Source: an uncultured Verrucomicrobiota bacterium
Lineage (GTDB): Bacteria > Verrucomicrobiota > Verrucomicrobiia > Opitutales > Opitutaceae
Length of the DNA: 64,000 nucleotides
NCBI GenBank assembly: GCA_913058185.1
Contig: CAJXQX010000013.1
Location: 1 to 64,000 of the forward strand
Direction of reading: 5' to 3'
Shown: positions 53,078 to 62,865 of the stretch, piece after piece
Position numbering within the stretch: position 1 is the stretch's first letter
How the letters are laid out: every line of letters begins with the position of its first letter
Program-made: the position numbers and the translations under genes
The notes under the pieces: model-generated
Databases searched by the model: none
What the model was told of the DNA's origin: nothing
The model's input: only the letters and a program-made list of their open reading frames with translations

Positions 53078-54461
53078 TACCTCCGATACCCGACTTCGCC
53101 AAGAACTCGCATCCATCAGTCGTCGCAACTTCTTACGCGGCGTGGGAGCGTCCCTTGCTCTACCGGCCTTCGCATCAATCACCCCCAGTCGCCTCTTGGC
53201 CTCGAGTGAGGCGCTCAACCTCGCGACGACCGCGACCGGTGCGCCGCTGCGCACGGCTTTTGTGACGTTCCCTAACGGTGCGATTCCGGATCGCTGGTGG
53301 CCAAACTCTAGCGAGGGCGGTTACGCATTTGGCCCAACGCTGTCACCGTTGGAGGGTATGAGAGAACACTTTCAAGTCCTGGGTGGTTTGGACCATTTGA
53401 ACGCCACTCCTGGCGACGATGGCGGAGGCGATCATGCGCGTGGTGCAGGGGTGTTCCTCACGGGTGTTCGCCTGAAAAAGAGCGCGACGGATATTCGGGC
53501 AGGAGTTTCCATCGACCAAGCGATCGCGCGTGAGGTCGGCCACCTGACGCGATTTCCTTCGCTCGAACTCACGTGTGATGCCACTCGCCGCACGGGCAAT
53601 TGTGACTCCGGCTACTCGTGTGCCTATCAGTTTAATATTTCGTGGAAATCTCCCACCGTGCCGATGACGCCGGAGAACAATCCTCGGCTGGTTTTTGAAC
53701 GACTGTTTGGCCCGGGTGCCCATGGAGATCGTGCGACCAATGCGCAGAGTCGCATGCAAAACCGCCGCTCAGTGCTCGATTTTGTGATGGATGATGCCCG
53801 TCGGGTGCAGCGTCGCCTCGATCCGGAAGATCGTCAGAAACTCGATCAATATCTCACCGGAGTGCGCGACGTCGAATCGCGGATTCAGCGGGCCGAGCAA
53901 TTTGGACCCAATGTGGATCCCGATCTTGCGACCCCCGAAGGGATTCCCGAGAGCCGGGCCGCCTATGTGCAGATCATGTATGACATGATGCTGCTGGCTT
54001 TTAAGACCGATTCGACGCGCGTCGCTACCTTCATTCTCGGCCACGATGGTGACAACCGATCCTTCAGTGAAATCGGAGTGAATGAGGGCCATCACGACCT
54101 GTCGCATCACCAAAACAATGCGGACCGGGTAGAGAAGGTGGCGTTGATCGATCGGTGGTATACCGAACAATTCAACAAGTTCCTCGTGCGCATGGATGAG
54201 ACGATTGATGTGGATGGAAACTCGCTGTTGCACAATTCGCGGATCGTCTACGGCAGCGGCAACGCCGACGGCAATCGTCACACCCATGAAAACCTTCCAG
54301 TATTGCTCGCCGGTGCGGGCGGGGGACAACTCAATCCGGGCCGATATGTGCAACACGATGCCAAGCCCATGAGTAATCTGTTCCTCACCTTGGCTGATCA
54401 AGTCGGCGTCCCCGGCTTGGATCGATTTGGTGATTCAACCGGTCGTCTCGGCGATGTGTGA
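53070..54461 (+). CDS. DUF1552 protein with twin-arginine signal
   Basis: This 463-aa protein begins with a Tat signal, SRRNFLRGVGASLALPAFAS. Family blocks include AFVTFPNGAIPDRWWPN, GGDHARGAGVFLTG, SLELTCDATRRTGNCDSGYSCAYQFNISW (given here in part) and FILGHDGDNRSFSEIGVNEGHHDLSHH. Metal-ligand-like His and Asp residues recur in the last two. DUF1552 proteins are always found with DUF1592-type cytochromes. It overlaps that gene by 8 bp, so the two are surely co-expressed. Confidence 0.85.
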   Translation: MSNTSDTRLRQELASISRRNFLRGVGASLALPAFASITPSRLLASSEALNLATTATGAPLRTAFVTFPNGAIPDRWWPNSSEGGYAFGPTLSPLEGMREHFQVLGGLDHLNATPGDDGGGDHARGAGVFLTGVRLKKSATDIRAGVSIDQAIAREVGHLTRFPSLELTCDATRRTGNCDSGYSCAYQFNISWKSPTVPMTPENNPRLVFERLFGPGAHGDRATNAQSRMQNRRSVLDFVMDDARRVQRRLDPEDRQKLDQYLTGVRDVESRIQRAEQFGPNVDPDLATPEGIPESRAAYVQIMYDMMLLAFKTDSTRVATFILGHDGDNRSFSEIGVNEGHHDLSHHQNNADRVEKVALIDRWYTEQFNKFLVRMDETIDVDGNSLLHNSRIVYGSGNADGNRHTHENLPVLLAGAGGGQLNPGRYVQHDAKPMSNLFLTLADQVGVPGLDRFGDSTGRLGDV

Positions 54462-54527
54462 TTTCGTCGCGAATCGTTAGTTATTGGCGGATCGATTTGG
54501 TCCAAATCTCGCAAAATAAATACCCCT

Positions 54528-55493
54528 ATGAAATTCCGAACTTTTATCGCTTTGGCGGCATTCACCTTGGCTGCGCTGCCCGGGCAGGCCGAAATGAAAA
54601 TTCTGACCGGAGATTTCGAAACCGGTCCAGATTCGTTGGTCCAGCCCGATGTGCCGCAAGGTCGACTGGAAGGTCCGTTCGAGTTTCATAGTAAAATTAT
54701 CGCTGACACCGTGCGTCGTTATTGGGTGTTCGTTCCGGCGCAATACGACCCGGCTGAGGCGGCCAACCTGATGGTGTTTCAGGACGGTCAGCGGGCGACG
54801 AATCCCCAGGGATCTCTCCGCGTGCAAAACGTGCTGACCAATCTGATTCACGATGGGTCGATCGCCCCGACGATTGGGATATTTATCACGCCTGGAAACA
54901 AGAGTGAACACTACCCGGATGAACTGGGTAGCAGTAATCCGAATAACCGTTGGCCAGAGTATGATGTGCTTACGACAGACTATGCTCGGATGCTGATCGA
55001 AGAGCTGCTGCCCCATGTTGGTCAGAGCTATAATATCACGGACGATCCAGAACGCCGGGTCATTGGCGGGACCAGCAGTGGAGCGATTTGTGCGTTCACC
55101 GTAGCTTGGAATTTCCCCGACGCGTTTCGCAATGTCATCAGTTACATCGGCAGTTACGTTTCCATCGGAGCACGTCCACCGGCGGACGATCCTGATGGGG
55201 CTTGGTCGGCAGGGGGGCAGAACTATCCCGCCATGATTCGGCGCGGCGATATTCGCCCTCTGAAGATTTTTTTCCAGGATGGTTCTAACGATCTAGACAA
55301 TGCGTGGGGCGATTGGTTTTTGGCCAATCAGCAGATGGTCAAGGCGCTGAACTACCGTAACCGCGTCGCCGATGAACGCAGCGAAGATGGCCCGCGTTAC
55401 GTAGAGAGGCACGTCTGGACCGATGGGAAACATTCCGACAGTCACGGCGGGTCCATGCTGCCCGATGCGTTGCGTTGGATCTGGTCGGAGTAA
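54528..55493 (+). CDS. Exported alpha/beta-hydrolase esterase (enterochelin/feruloyl-esterase-like)
   Basis: The 321-aa protein has a signal peptide (MKFRTFIALAAFTLAALPGQA). The region FVPAQYDPAEAANLMVFQDGQ and the nucleophile in GGTSSGAICAFTVAW are of the CE1/enterochelin-esterase type. DGKHSDSHGG holds the likely catalytic His. It probably removes acyl groups from extracellular polysaccharides. It follows the DUF1552 gene by 66 bp, so may be part of the same transcript. Confidence 0.8.
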   Translation: MKFRTFIALAAFTLAALPGQAEMKILTGDFETGPDSLVQPDVPQGRLEGPFEFHSKIIADTVRRYWVFVPAQYDPAEAANLMVFQDGQRATNPQGSLRVQNVLTNLIHDGSIAPTIGIFITPGNKSEHYPDELGSSNPNNRWPEYDVLTTDYARMLIEELLPHVGQSYNITDDPERRVIGGTSSGAICAFTVAWNFPDAFRNVISYIGSYVSIGARPPADDPDGAWSAGGQNYPAMIRRGDIRPLKIFFQDGSNDLDNAWGDWFLANQQMVKALNYRNRVADERSEDGPRYVERHVWTDGKHSDSHGGSMLPDALRWIWSE

Positions 55494-55518
55494 GTCCGCT
55501 GCGTTGTGGCAGCGGGGA

Positions 55519-55587
55519 TGTCGGGCGTGAAGGCCGACCCACATAACACCGGATCCTGCTGGGTGGGTCGGGCTTTACGCCCGACAT
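55519..55587. repeat. Inverted pair of REP-like elements
   Basis: TGTCGGGCGTGAAGGCCGACC (55519) and GTCGGGCTTTACGCCCGACA (ending 55586) are head-to-head copies of one element separated by about 18 bases. The second matches 31651-31676. The whole can form one large hairpin downstream of the esterase gene. Confidence 0.7.
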
Positions 55588-55639
55588 TTGCGGTTGAAAG
55601 CCCGTCCGATGCTGATCTCCTTGGCGGCCAAGAATCCGG

Positions 55640-56149
55640 TCAGTTCTTTACGAAGATATAACTGCCGATCGGGTGGGACTTAGGACCCAAAGCCGTTGCG
55701 GTGACGCGGTAGGCTTTGACCTCGAGGTAGGCACCATCGCTTAGCGGAGTGATAACCAGAGACGTGCGGTCACCGCTGGAGTTGCCGTTGCTGATCCGGA
55801 TAACGGCGGAGTCTCCTTCGTGAGAGTAACCATCGTTGGCCCGCCAAACGGCGCCCCAAACGATTTTACCCTCCTTATCGATGATCTCGATGTCGAGCTT
55901 GCCGTCTTTGTCGATCAGATCGATGTGGGTCGTGTCGCCATACTTGGCTTCCGCCATGATGGGATCGAAGTCCAAACTCAACATGCCGTGGAAGGAAATA
56001 GTCTCGCTGCCTCCTCCGCTCTCCGAGCGGATCACCGTGCCTTTGTCGTCGTAGCTACCCGAAATATCGAGGGCAGATACCGGCGTAAGTGCGACAATCA
56101 CGGAAGAAATCAGCAACGCGGCGAGGGTGGTGATTCGTTTTGTCTTCAT
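55640..56149 (-). CDS. Small exported protein, function unknown
   Basis: This protein (about 169 aa) has a signal peptide (MKTKRITTLAALLISSVIVALTPVSA) and a beta-rich mature part with repeated short strands, e.g. GTVIRSESGGGSETISFHG and VIRISNGNSSGDRTSLVITPL. I do not recognise the family. ATG 56149 begins the signal peptide; the longer frame to 56182 is not needed. It lies 48 bp downstream of the cytochrome c gene on the same strand. Confidence 0.65.
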   Translation of the reverse strand: MKTKRITTLAALLISSVIVALTPVSALDISGSYDDKGTVIRSESGGGSETISFHGMLSLDFDPIMAEAKYGDTTHIDLIDKDGKLDIEIIDKEGKIVWGAVWRANDGYSHEGDSAVIRISNGNSSGDRTSLVITPLSDGAYLEVKAYRVTATALGPKSHPIGSYIFVKN

Positions 56150-56197
56150 GGGGCAATATAGCGAAAATACCAATTTCCGCAAGACCCATGACTGGTC

Positions 56198-57091
56198 CTA
56201 CAAATTGTCGTAGATCGTCTCGCCGATGGACTCGATGGCCGCCATATCCAGTGGACCTTGGTCGTTGATCCACTTGAGGTAAACCACGAGTAGCTCGATT
56301 TCGCCGTCGCTCAAAATTTCCTCGTAAGCGGGCATGGGAATAGCCTGCTCCTCGAAATATTTCTTGGCCATGCTGCCGAGAATTCCGGATTCGATGGCCA
56401 CACCACGGCCGTACTCAATCCAATGGCGGATCTCTCCAGCGTTGGTATTATCGGTGAGTTTGGCGAAGTCGGCCCCTTGAAAGCCGGGAATGTAACCTTT
56501 GAATGAAGCGAAGTTCTCCGCCCCGCCTTGACCCAGTTCGCCGTGACATTGGTAGCAGCCACTTTTCCGCGAGAGGCGGTCACCGAGAGTGATCAGCTCG
56601 GCGGTTTCGAGTTCAGCGATGTCCGCCACCTCGAGCTCAGGCATGTCCTCGTCGATATTGTCGTAGCCTTGGAATCCCTTCATCCCAACGGCGAGGGCCC
56701 AAGCAGCGACGTCTTCGATCTCCGCGACGGTCAGGTGGCCGTCATCGCCGTAGGCTGGCATCTGCAGAAGATATTGTTGATGGCTCTCTCGTTTTCTCTC
56801 GGAAACGCCGTGAGTGATCCAAGTGATGAGTGACTTGGCCGAGTGTTCCTCTTCCCAGATCGGAGCGATGCTTTCGTTGCTCCAAGATTCGTCACGCAGG
56901 CGGAAATTCGCGCGCGGGTCGTCGATGCTGTTGCCATGGCACGCGATGCAACCGGCGGCGTGAGCGAGCTTGGCACCACGTGAAACGGGGGAAGATTCCG
57001 GTTTGGTCTCATACCAGTAGAAGGCGCCACAGAGGACGGCGAAGCCGGCCGCGATACCGATAAATACACCGATGCGTTTAGGGAGTTTCAT
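56198..57091 (-). CDS. Membrane-anchored dihaem cytochrome c
   Basis: This protein (about 297 aa) has an N-terminal membrane helix and two CxxCH haem sites, CIACH and CYQCH, each in a cytochrome c domain with a downstream Met (LQMPAYG and IPMPAYEE) for the sixth ligand. It should carry electrons in the periplasm. ATG 57091 starts the membrane segment. It is divergent from the M20 amidohydrolase gene. Confidence 0.88.
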   Translation of the reverse strand: MKLPKRIGVFIGIAAGFAVLCGAFYWYETKPESSPVSRGAKLAHAAGCIACHGNSIDDPRANFRLRDESWSNESIAPIWEEEHSAKSLITWITHGVSERKRESHQQYLLQMPAYGDDGHLTVAEIEDVAAWALAVGMKGFQGYDNIDEDMPELEVADIAELETAELITLGDRLSRKSGCYQCHGELGQGGAENFASFKGYIPGFQGADFAKLTDNTNAGEIRHWIEYGRGVAIESGILGSMAKKYFEEQAIPMPAYEEILSDGEIELLVVYLKWINDQGPLDMAAIESIGETIYDNL

Positions 57092-57258
57092 GCGCTGATG
57101 GGGGCGGCGGCACAGATCGTGCCCCATAGAAGGGTTAACGGCATGATCGTGGTTATCGAAAATGTGGTCCTTTTCACAACCTCTTTAATTGGAACAGGGA
57201 GTTGGCGAGGACTGCCACCATGCTTGCGCCTACCGTGGGTCGATTTTAGGACTAAGGC

Positions 57259-58548
57259 ATGATCCGATTTCTTTTCCTTCTCGTTGTGTCGTCCTTTTCT
57301 TTATCGGCGGTTCCCGTCACGGCGATTGATCGATTGGCGAAGGAGATCGAGACCAAGGTGATCCAATGGCGCCACCACGTGCACCAGCATCCGGAGTTGT
57401 CCAATCAGGAAGTGCAGACCGCTGCCTTCATTGCTCAGCATTTACGCGACCTGGGTATCGAGGTGCAAACGGGGGTGGCTGGACACGGGGTCGTGGGGCT
57501 TCTGCGCGGCGGTAAACCTGGTCCGGTCGTCGCCTTGCGGGCCGATATGGACGCACTGCCAGTCACCGAGAAGACGGGTCTACCGTATGCGTCCACCGTT
57601 ACGGCACCCTATGGCGATAAAGAGGTTGGGGTTATGCATGCGTGCGGGCATGACGCTCACGTCGCGATTTTGATGGGGACGGCTGAGGTATTGGTCGGTG
57701 TGCGTGAAGATCTCGCCGGCACGGTTAAATTTATTTTCCAGCCCGCGGAAGAAGGCGCGTGGCCCGCGCCGGAGTGGGGCGCGAAACTTATGATCACCGA
57801 AGGGGTGTTGGAGAATCCGAAGGTCGACGCGATCTTCGGTCTTCATGTTTGGTCCTCGATGCCGAGTGGCGTGATCGGATTACGGCCGGGCCCCGTCATG
57901 GCCAGCAGTGATTTTCTTCGCGTCACCGTAACCGGTAAACAAACCCATGCGGCGGCACCTTGGGCGGGGATCGATCCGATCACCGTTTCGTCGCAAATTA
58001 TTCTTGGTATTCAAACCGTCGCCAGCCGTCAGGTGAATATCCTCGGCACGCCCTCGGTGGTTTCGATCGGCACCATCCATGGCGGTGATCGTAACAACAT
58101 CATTCCCGACGAGGTCGTCATGACCGGCACGATCCGCACCTACGACCCGAAGGTGCGTGTGGCCTATCACGAAAAGGTGAAGCGCACGGCCGAGAAGATC
58201 GCGGCAGCCTCGGGAGCGACAGCGGAAGTGTATATCGGAGACAACACCGGTTATGCGGCGACCGTGAACCACGAGGAACTCACCGAATCGATGCGCGATG
58301 TGTTTGTCCGGGTCGCTGGCGAAGGGAATTTAGTGCGCAGTGATCTCACCACGGGTTCCGAGGATTTTTCATTTTTTCAGCAACAAGTTCCGGGGGTGTT
58401 TTTCTTTCTGGGGGTCACGCCGCTCGACCAAGATCCCGCAAAGGCCGCGGCTAATCACTCGCCGCTGTTTTTCGTCGACGACACCGCTTTGATCACGGGC
58501 GTCCGCGCCATGGCCCAAGTCGCAGCGGAGTATCTCGAACGAAATTAG
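57259..58548 (+). CDS. Exported M20D-family amidohydrolase
   Basis: The 429-aa metallopeptidase-fold protein has a signal peptide (about residues 1-20). RADMDALPVTE and HACGHDAHVAILMG hold the zinc ligands, and QPAEEG the Glu pair. The HAAAPWAGIDPI segment follows, and SEDFSFFQQQVPG lies near the end. This is the pattern of hippurate or N-acyl amino acid hydrolases. Export suggests it acts on extracellular N-acyl compounds. It faces away from the cytochrome c gene with 167 bp between. Confidence 0.88.
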   Translation: MIRFLFLLVVSSFSLSAVPVTAIDRLAKEIETKVIQWRHHVHQHPELSNQEVQTAAFIAQHLRDLGIEVQTGVAGHGVVGLLRGGKPGPVVALRADMDALPVTEKTGLPYASTVTAPYGDKEVGVMHACGHDAHVAILMGTAEVLVGVREDLAGTVKFIFQPAEEGAWPAPEWGAKLMITEGVLENPKVDAIFGLHVWSSMPSGVIGLRPGPVMASSDFLRVTVTGKQTHAAAPWAGIDPITVSSQIILGIQTVASRQVNILGTPSVVSIGTIHGGDRNNIIPDEVVMTGTIRTYDPKVRVAYHEKVKRTAEKIAAASGATAEVYIGDNTGYAATVNHEELTESMRDVFVRVAGEGNLVRSDLTTGSEDFSFFQQQVPGVFFFLGVTPLDQDPAKAAANHSPLFFVDDTALITGVRAMAQVAAEYLERN

Positions 58549-58558
58549 GCGCGTCATC

Positions 58559-60180
58559 TCATCGTTCGAACTGAATGACTAACCCTGGCACGGAGATGTC
58601 TCCAGAGTCAGCGGCAGCTAAACCGATCTGGGCGATGATTTCGCCGGGAATGGAGATCTGATGTCCGTTGATACTGACTCGTGACCGGATGTCGGTGGCG
58701 CTTTCAGCGAGTAGGTCCTGAACCCAGACGTGTTTTAGATCCGTGATGGGTTCGGGGAAATTGAGGACTAGGGTGTCGTAGTGACCAAATACCCCGATGG
58801 GTTGTGAGGCATCTGCTACGTCAATGGTCACGGTTGCGCGAGGTTCATACCACTGATTCTCCAAACTGACTCGGCCTTCGGTTGCGACGCAGACCGGCCC
58901 GTTGGGATAAGTAGACGCCATGACGTAAGGGGCATCGCCGGTGACCTCAACTCGAGGCAGCGGCATGTTGCGCGCCATGATCGCGGGCGCACTTTGGGTG
59001 ACGATCTTCCCGTAAACCGGTTTGAACCACGTGTCGTTGGCGGTGTGCGGTTAGCGATCAATCAGATCGTTCTCGGAGGAGAGATACGAACCGATGCCAG
59101 CGGCGAAGGCGGGTGCGATTCGTTGCCAACGACCGAAGCGTTCGACCTCGTTCATCCGCCACTGCACCATGTGCTTTCCCCGCATCTGGTGATGGAGATC
59201 TTTGCCGTCCAACGTGCGTTCACCAAAGTTGGGGTGACGTTTGCTAGCGATCAAGCAGCCCATGCCGGCGGCGACTTGGGGGTCATCCTGAATGTTGAGA
59301 ATGCCGATGTAAGCGGGATTGTTCTGCGTCTGTTTGAGGATGTCGTTCACGCGTTGCATCGTGATGGTTGAGAACAATAGCGGAGCCACGTCGTAGGTTC
59401 GGAATACGTCGGTGTATTGCAGAATCCGCAGCATGCTTGCCTGCTTGGCTTGGCCGATGTCGAAGGGGGACGGGTAAGAACTTCGATTGGGATCGTCCCA
59501 GTGCTCGTTGAATGGTCCCGTGCCGTTGATGTATTCGAGTTGCAGGGCAGGGAACAGCTCCTGTTTGGCAGCTGATAGCTGTAGAAATGCTCCGTATCTC
59601 CACCGTCGATTTTCCAATACTCGATGCCGGCCTCACGGGACCATTCTACAAAAGTGCGCGCGGCAGACTCTGTTACCTGACCTCGCACCCACAGTCCCAG
59701 TCCCCGCCAACCCAAAGCAGTGATTCGCTCATTAAATTTTCGGAGGGCGACTGGTGGTGGTAAGTCAGCGATCGAAGGGAAATATCGCTCGTCGATTTGG
59801 AGTGAAAAGAAATCCGCACTGCCCTCGATGGGGCGCTCGCTCGGCACTTTGGTTTGCCAGCCATGATCGATCAGGAAAAAGAAATCTTCGCGGCCACGGG
59901 GGAGATACGACTCCGCCCAGCCATCCTCGGAATTGAATAGATGGTGATCAGATAACTCCTCCCGGGCGTTGGGATTGTTGAGTTGAGTGAAGTCGGTGAT
60001 TTCCCCGGGACGTTGTTGCCAATAATTCTGGGCATACCACGTGCACCAATAGTTGGCGGCCTCCGCCGATTTTTCGGGAACCATATTCGGCGCGCTGCGA
60101 ACGGTGCTGAATGGAGCGAACATTCCAATTAGCAGGAAGAGACGAAGTAGCCGGAGAGGCAGGGATGGGGTATTGGGCAT
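58559..60180 (-). pseudogene. Decayed secreted glycosidase-like gene (one frameshift, one stop)
   Basis: Three minus-strand frames join to one product of about 540 aa with a signal peptide (LLRLFLLIGMFAPFSTVRS). The N-terminal part ends in EWSREAGIEYWKIDGGDTEHFYS, where a one-base deletion near 59580 moves into LSAAKQELFPALQLEYINGTG. A TAA at 59051-59053, probably from CAA, then interrupts DLIDR*PHTANDTWFKPVYG. The KIDGGD signature and TIM-barrel-like order recall retaining alpha-glycosidases, but I cannot name a family. The rest of the gene is otherwise intact, so decay is recent, or these are sequencing errors. Confidence 0.7.
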
Positions 60181-60349
60181 CAAATTAGTGGTTTGAATTT
60201 GTCAGCATTGCACCTGATACGAAGACCCTTAAAAGGGGGATGACAAACAATCCAGTCTCCCTCAATTGGGTGATTATGTTCAGGTCGAAAACGGAAGGCC
60301 GATCGCTATTTCGGGCGATGCCGACTCACTCGCAAAGTGGGCTAGCCCG

Positions 60350-61234
60350 TTAATCGAAGATCAATGTCGCGGTGACGGGGTAGTGGTCGCTTGGGTATTG
60401 GCCGTTTATCTCGGTCGTAACGATCCGAGCCCGGCTGATGGTCGTGGGGTTGCGAGCGAGGACCCAATCGATTCGTTTGCCCTCAAACTTGGGCGGCTCG
60501 TAGCCGCCAAACGTGTTTGGCGTTGGGGTGGGGTGACACGTTTTCGCGTGGGTCCAAGTATCAACAAGTCCGGTCTCAGTTGTGAGAATATCGAATGGCT
60601 CGCTCGCATCAGCCGGGCAGTTGAAATCCCCCATTACGATCAGCGGTATATCCGGTTCGAATTGCTTGATGCGCTCACGAATAAGTCGTGCCGATTTTTG
60701 GCGGGCAACTTCGATCCGGTGATCAAAGTGGGTATTGAGCACGATGAACTCCCGTTGCGTATCGCGATCGCGGAAGTGGCCCCAAGTGGCCATGCGTTTG
60801 TGCTTATGCCCCCAGGTGATAGAGGCGATAATCTCAGGAGTGTCCGAAAGCCAAAAATGGTCAAATGCCACGAGTTCAAATCGTTCGCGTAGAAAGTAGA
60901 TCGCGCAAAACTCTCCCCGGCTACCGCCATCTCGGCCCAATCCCACCCAATCGTATTCTGGGCGATCTTCGGCGATGTTTTGGATCTGCTGCCATACGCC
61001 TTCCTGCGTGCCGAAGATGTCGGGGGCGGACTCGGCGATGACTGCCGCCACGGCCGGTCGACGGTCCGGCCACGCGTTGGGTGGTCGCTCGCTCGCGTAG
61101 CGTAGATTAAAAGTCATCACCTCGAGTTCGAGGGATGGAGCGGACGTGGCTGCCTGACCGCTTGAGGCAGCGCAGAGGCCGCACATCGCAACGATCAAAA
61201 ACTTCGGAAACGTGAATCTCATGAGCGGTTTCAT
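60350..61234 (-). CDS. Exported endonuclease/exonuclease/phosphatase family protein
   Basis: The protein (about 294 aa) has a signal peptide (LIVAMCGLCAASSGQA) and an EEP domain. VMTFNLRY, DIFGTQEG (acidic ligand), LNTHFDH, MGDFNCPAD, and the terminal YPSDHYPVTATL (catalytic His) are all present. The substrate could be nucleic acid, phosphodiester lipid or sugar phosphate. Start 61234 overlaps the SDR stop by 4 bp (ATGA); an alternative is 61222. Confidence 0.85.
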   Translation of the reverse strand: MKPLMRFTFPKFLIVAMCGLCAASSGQAATSAPSLELEVMTFNLRYASERPPNAWPDRRPAVAAVIAESAPDIFGTQEGVWQQIQNIAEDRPEYDWVGLGRDGGSRGEFCAIYFLRERFELVAFDHFWLSDTPEIIASITWGHKHKRMATWGHFRDRDTQREFIVLNTHFDHRIEVARQKSARLIRERIKQFEPDIPLIVMGDFNCPADASEPFDILTTETGLVDTWTHAKTCHPTPTPNTFGGYEPPKFEGKRIDWVLARNPTTISRARIVTTEINGQYPSDHYPVTATLIFD

Positions 61235-62070
61235 TCCGAACCCGCGACCACCGTTGTCTTGCCGAGGCCTTCTGGGCCCATTCCCTGATAGCCTCCGTCG
61301 ACGGGTAGGTCGGTGCCGGTGATGAAACTGGCGTCGTCGCTGAGGAGAAAGAGCACCGGGCGGGCGATCTCTACGGTGTGACCGCAGCGCGCGAGCATAT
61401 GGTATTCGCCCCAGATGGCATCCCACTTCTCCGGGCTGCCTCCGTCGAGATTGGCTGCATTGAGAGTTTCGCGCGTCCAGATCCAACCGGGGCTCACACT
61501 GTTCACTCGAATGCCGGCTGTGGCGTAGTCGAGTGCCATGCATTTGGTGAGCGTGTGCACGGCACCTTTGGCGGCGTTGTAGGTCCAGCGGTGAGGTTGC
61601 GCGATGAAGGCGGAAATACTGGAAATATTCACCACGGCGCCACCGCCGTTCTCTTGCATGTGAGGTGCGGCAGCCGCGAGTAAACGAGCGTAGGCGACCG
61701 GGCCGACAAAGAGTGAACGGTGCCAGTCTTCCTCGGTCGCGTCATGGCTCTTGGCGGTGAACGAGAACGCGTTGTTGACGAGGTAATCGATCCGACCGAA
61801 ATGCGCAGCAGCTTCGGCTACAAACGAGGTGCAAAAGGATTCATCTTCGAGGTTTCCCTGCCAAGCACGCACGGCATGTCCGGCAGCGGTGAACTCTGCG
61901 GCCAAAGCCGTGGAGCCTTCATCGAGGTCGGCGATACCAACGGCACAGCCTTCACGCAGCAGTTCGTCAACGACGCCGCGACCGATGCCGTTTACGCCAC
62001 CAGTTACGAGAGCGACTTTGCCGGTGAAGCGATTGAGGTTTTTAAATGTGGGGGCAATGGGAGCGGCCAT
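61231..62070 (-). CDS. Short-chain dehydrogenase/reductase
   Basis: This 279-aa classical SDR has TGGVNGIGRG (coenzyme-binding glycine motif), NNAF, the ISSISA Ser, and YNAAKGA (active-site Tyr-x-x-x-Lys). DLPVDGGY closes the domain. Asp after the second strand (IADLDE) suggests NAD rather than NADP. It lies between the cyclase-family gene and the EEP gene, so all three are probably in one operon. Substrate unknown. Confidence 0.9.
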   Translation of the reverse strand: MAAPIAPTFKNLNRFTGKVALVTGGVNGIGRGVVDELLREGCAVGIADLDEGSTALAAEFTAAGHAVRAWQGNLEDESFCTSFVAEAAAHFGRIDYLVNNAFSFTAKSHDATEEDWHRSLFVGPVAYARLLAAAAPHMQENGGGAVVNISSISAFIAQPHRWTYNAAKGAVHTLTKCMALDYATAGIRVNSVSPGWIWTRETLNAANLDGGSPEKWDAIWGEYHMLARCGHTVEIARPVLFLLSDDASFITGTDLPVDGGYQGMGPEGLGKTTVVAGSE

Positions 62071-62096
62071 GGGATGAAATCTGAGGGGGAAAGGAA

Positions 62097-62744
62097 TTAC
62101 TCTGCGATGCCAGCGACTGCCCGGATAGGTGAACCGTCGCGTCCCTTCAAGTTGAGGGGGAAGCCCATGAAGGTGAAGGTCTCAGGAAGTTGTTCAAGGT
62201 GGGTGAGGCCTTCGACGATCACGAGTTCGACCCCTGGGGCCAAGAGGATGAGGTGACATTCTTTCCAATCCGTGCTCGGGGTGGGGGTATCCATGCCGAT
62301 GAGCCCGATCTTCTTTTCGGCGATCCAGCGTGCGGCATCCAGGGTCAAGGTAGGGAAGACGGAAAAAAATTCGGGCGTGCCGAATTTTCGATCCCAACCG
62401 GTGCGGTAGATGATGCGGGCGCCGGGCTTGAACTTGGCGGCGTGCGGTTCGAACATCTCGACCGTGAGTGGGGTGGATGGATCGAGGGCGCCACCGGGGG
62501 CGAGGTCGATGAGGTGAGCCTCTCCGTAGAACTGCTCGAGCTTCATTTGATCGATGGTCTTGCCGTCATCGTAAAAATGAAACGGCGCATCGAGGTGAGT
62601 GCCTTGGTGACTGGCCATACTCATCTGCGACATGTTGTAGCCGATTGACGAAACGGTGTTGTGCACCAGCACGCTGATCTTCGGGTCGTAGGGGAAATTA
62701 AATTGTCCGTGTTCGAGCGGATGCGACAGGTCGATGAGTTTCAT
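62097..62744 (-). CDS. Cyclase-family hydrolase (kynurenine formamidase-like)
   Basis: The 215-aa protein has the cyclase/KynB signature ASHQGTHLDAPFHF (His-x-Gly-Thr-His-x-Asp-Ala-x-x-His), with GMDTPTPSTDW and VIVEGLTHLEQLP as later family blocks. Members hydrolyse N-formylkynurenine, isatin or other cyclic or formamide compounds. No other tryptophan-degradation gene is nearby, so the substrate is uncertain. It precedes the SDR gene by 27 bp. Confidence 0.88.
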   Translation of the reverse strand: MKLIDLSHPLEHGQFNFPYDPKISVLVHNTVSSIGYNMSQMSMASHQGTHLDAPFHFYDDGKTIDQMKLEQFYGEAHLIDLAPGGALDPSTPLTVEMFEPHAAKFKPGARIIYRTGWDRKFGTPEFFSVFPTLTLDAARWIAEKKIGLIGMDTPTPSTDWKECHLILLAPGVELVIVEGLTHLEQLPETFTFMGFPLNLKGRDGSPIRAVAGIAE

Positions 62745-62865
62745 GGGGTATGGGGTTTAATCGGCGTATTCTGATCGCCTTTGACTGCAGAGCGTCAATG
62801 TGACCTATCGGCGGTTTCGCGCAAAATGAATATTGCTGAAAATCTCGCTTCGAGAAAGGGCGATT

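Noticed and set aside
60266-60892. 208-codon plus-strand frame opposite the EEP gene
   Set aside because: It is a shadow of the endonuclease/exonuclease/phosphatase gene, which has all catalytic motifs on the other strand.
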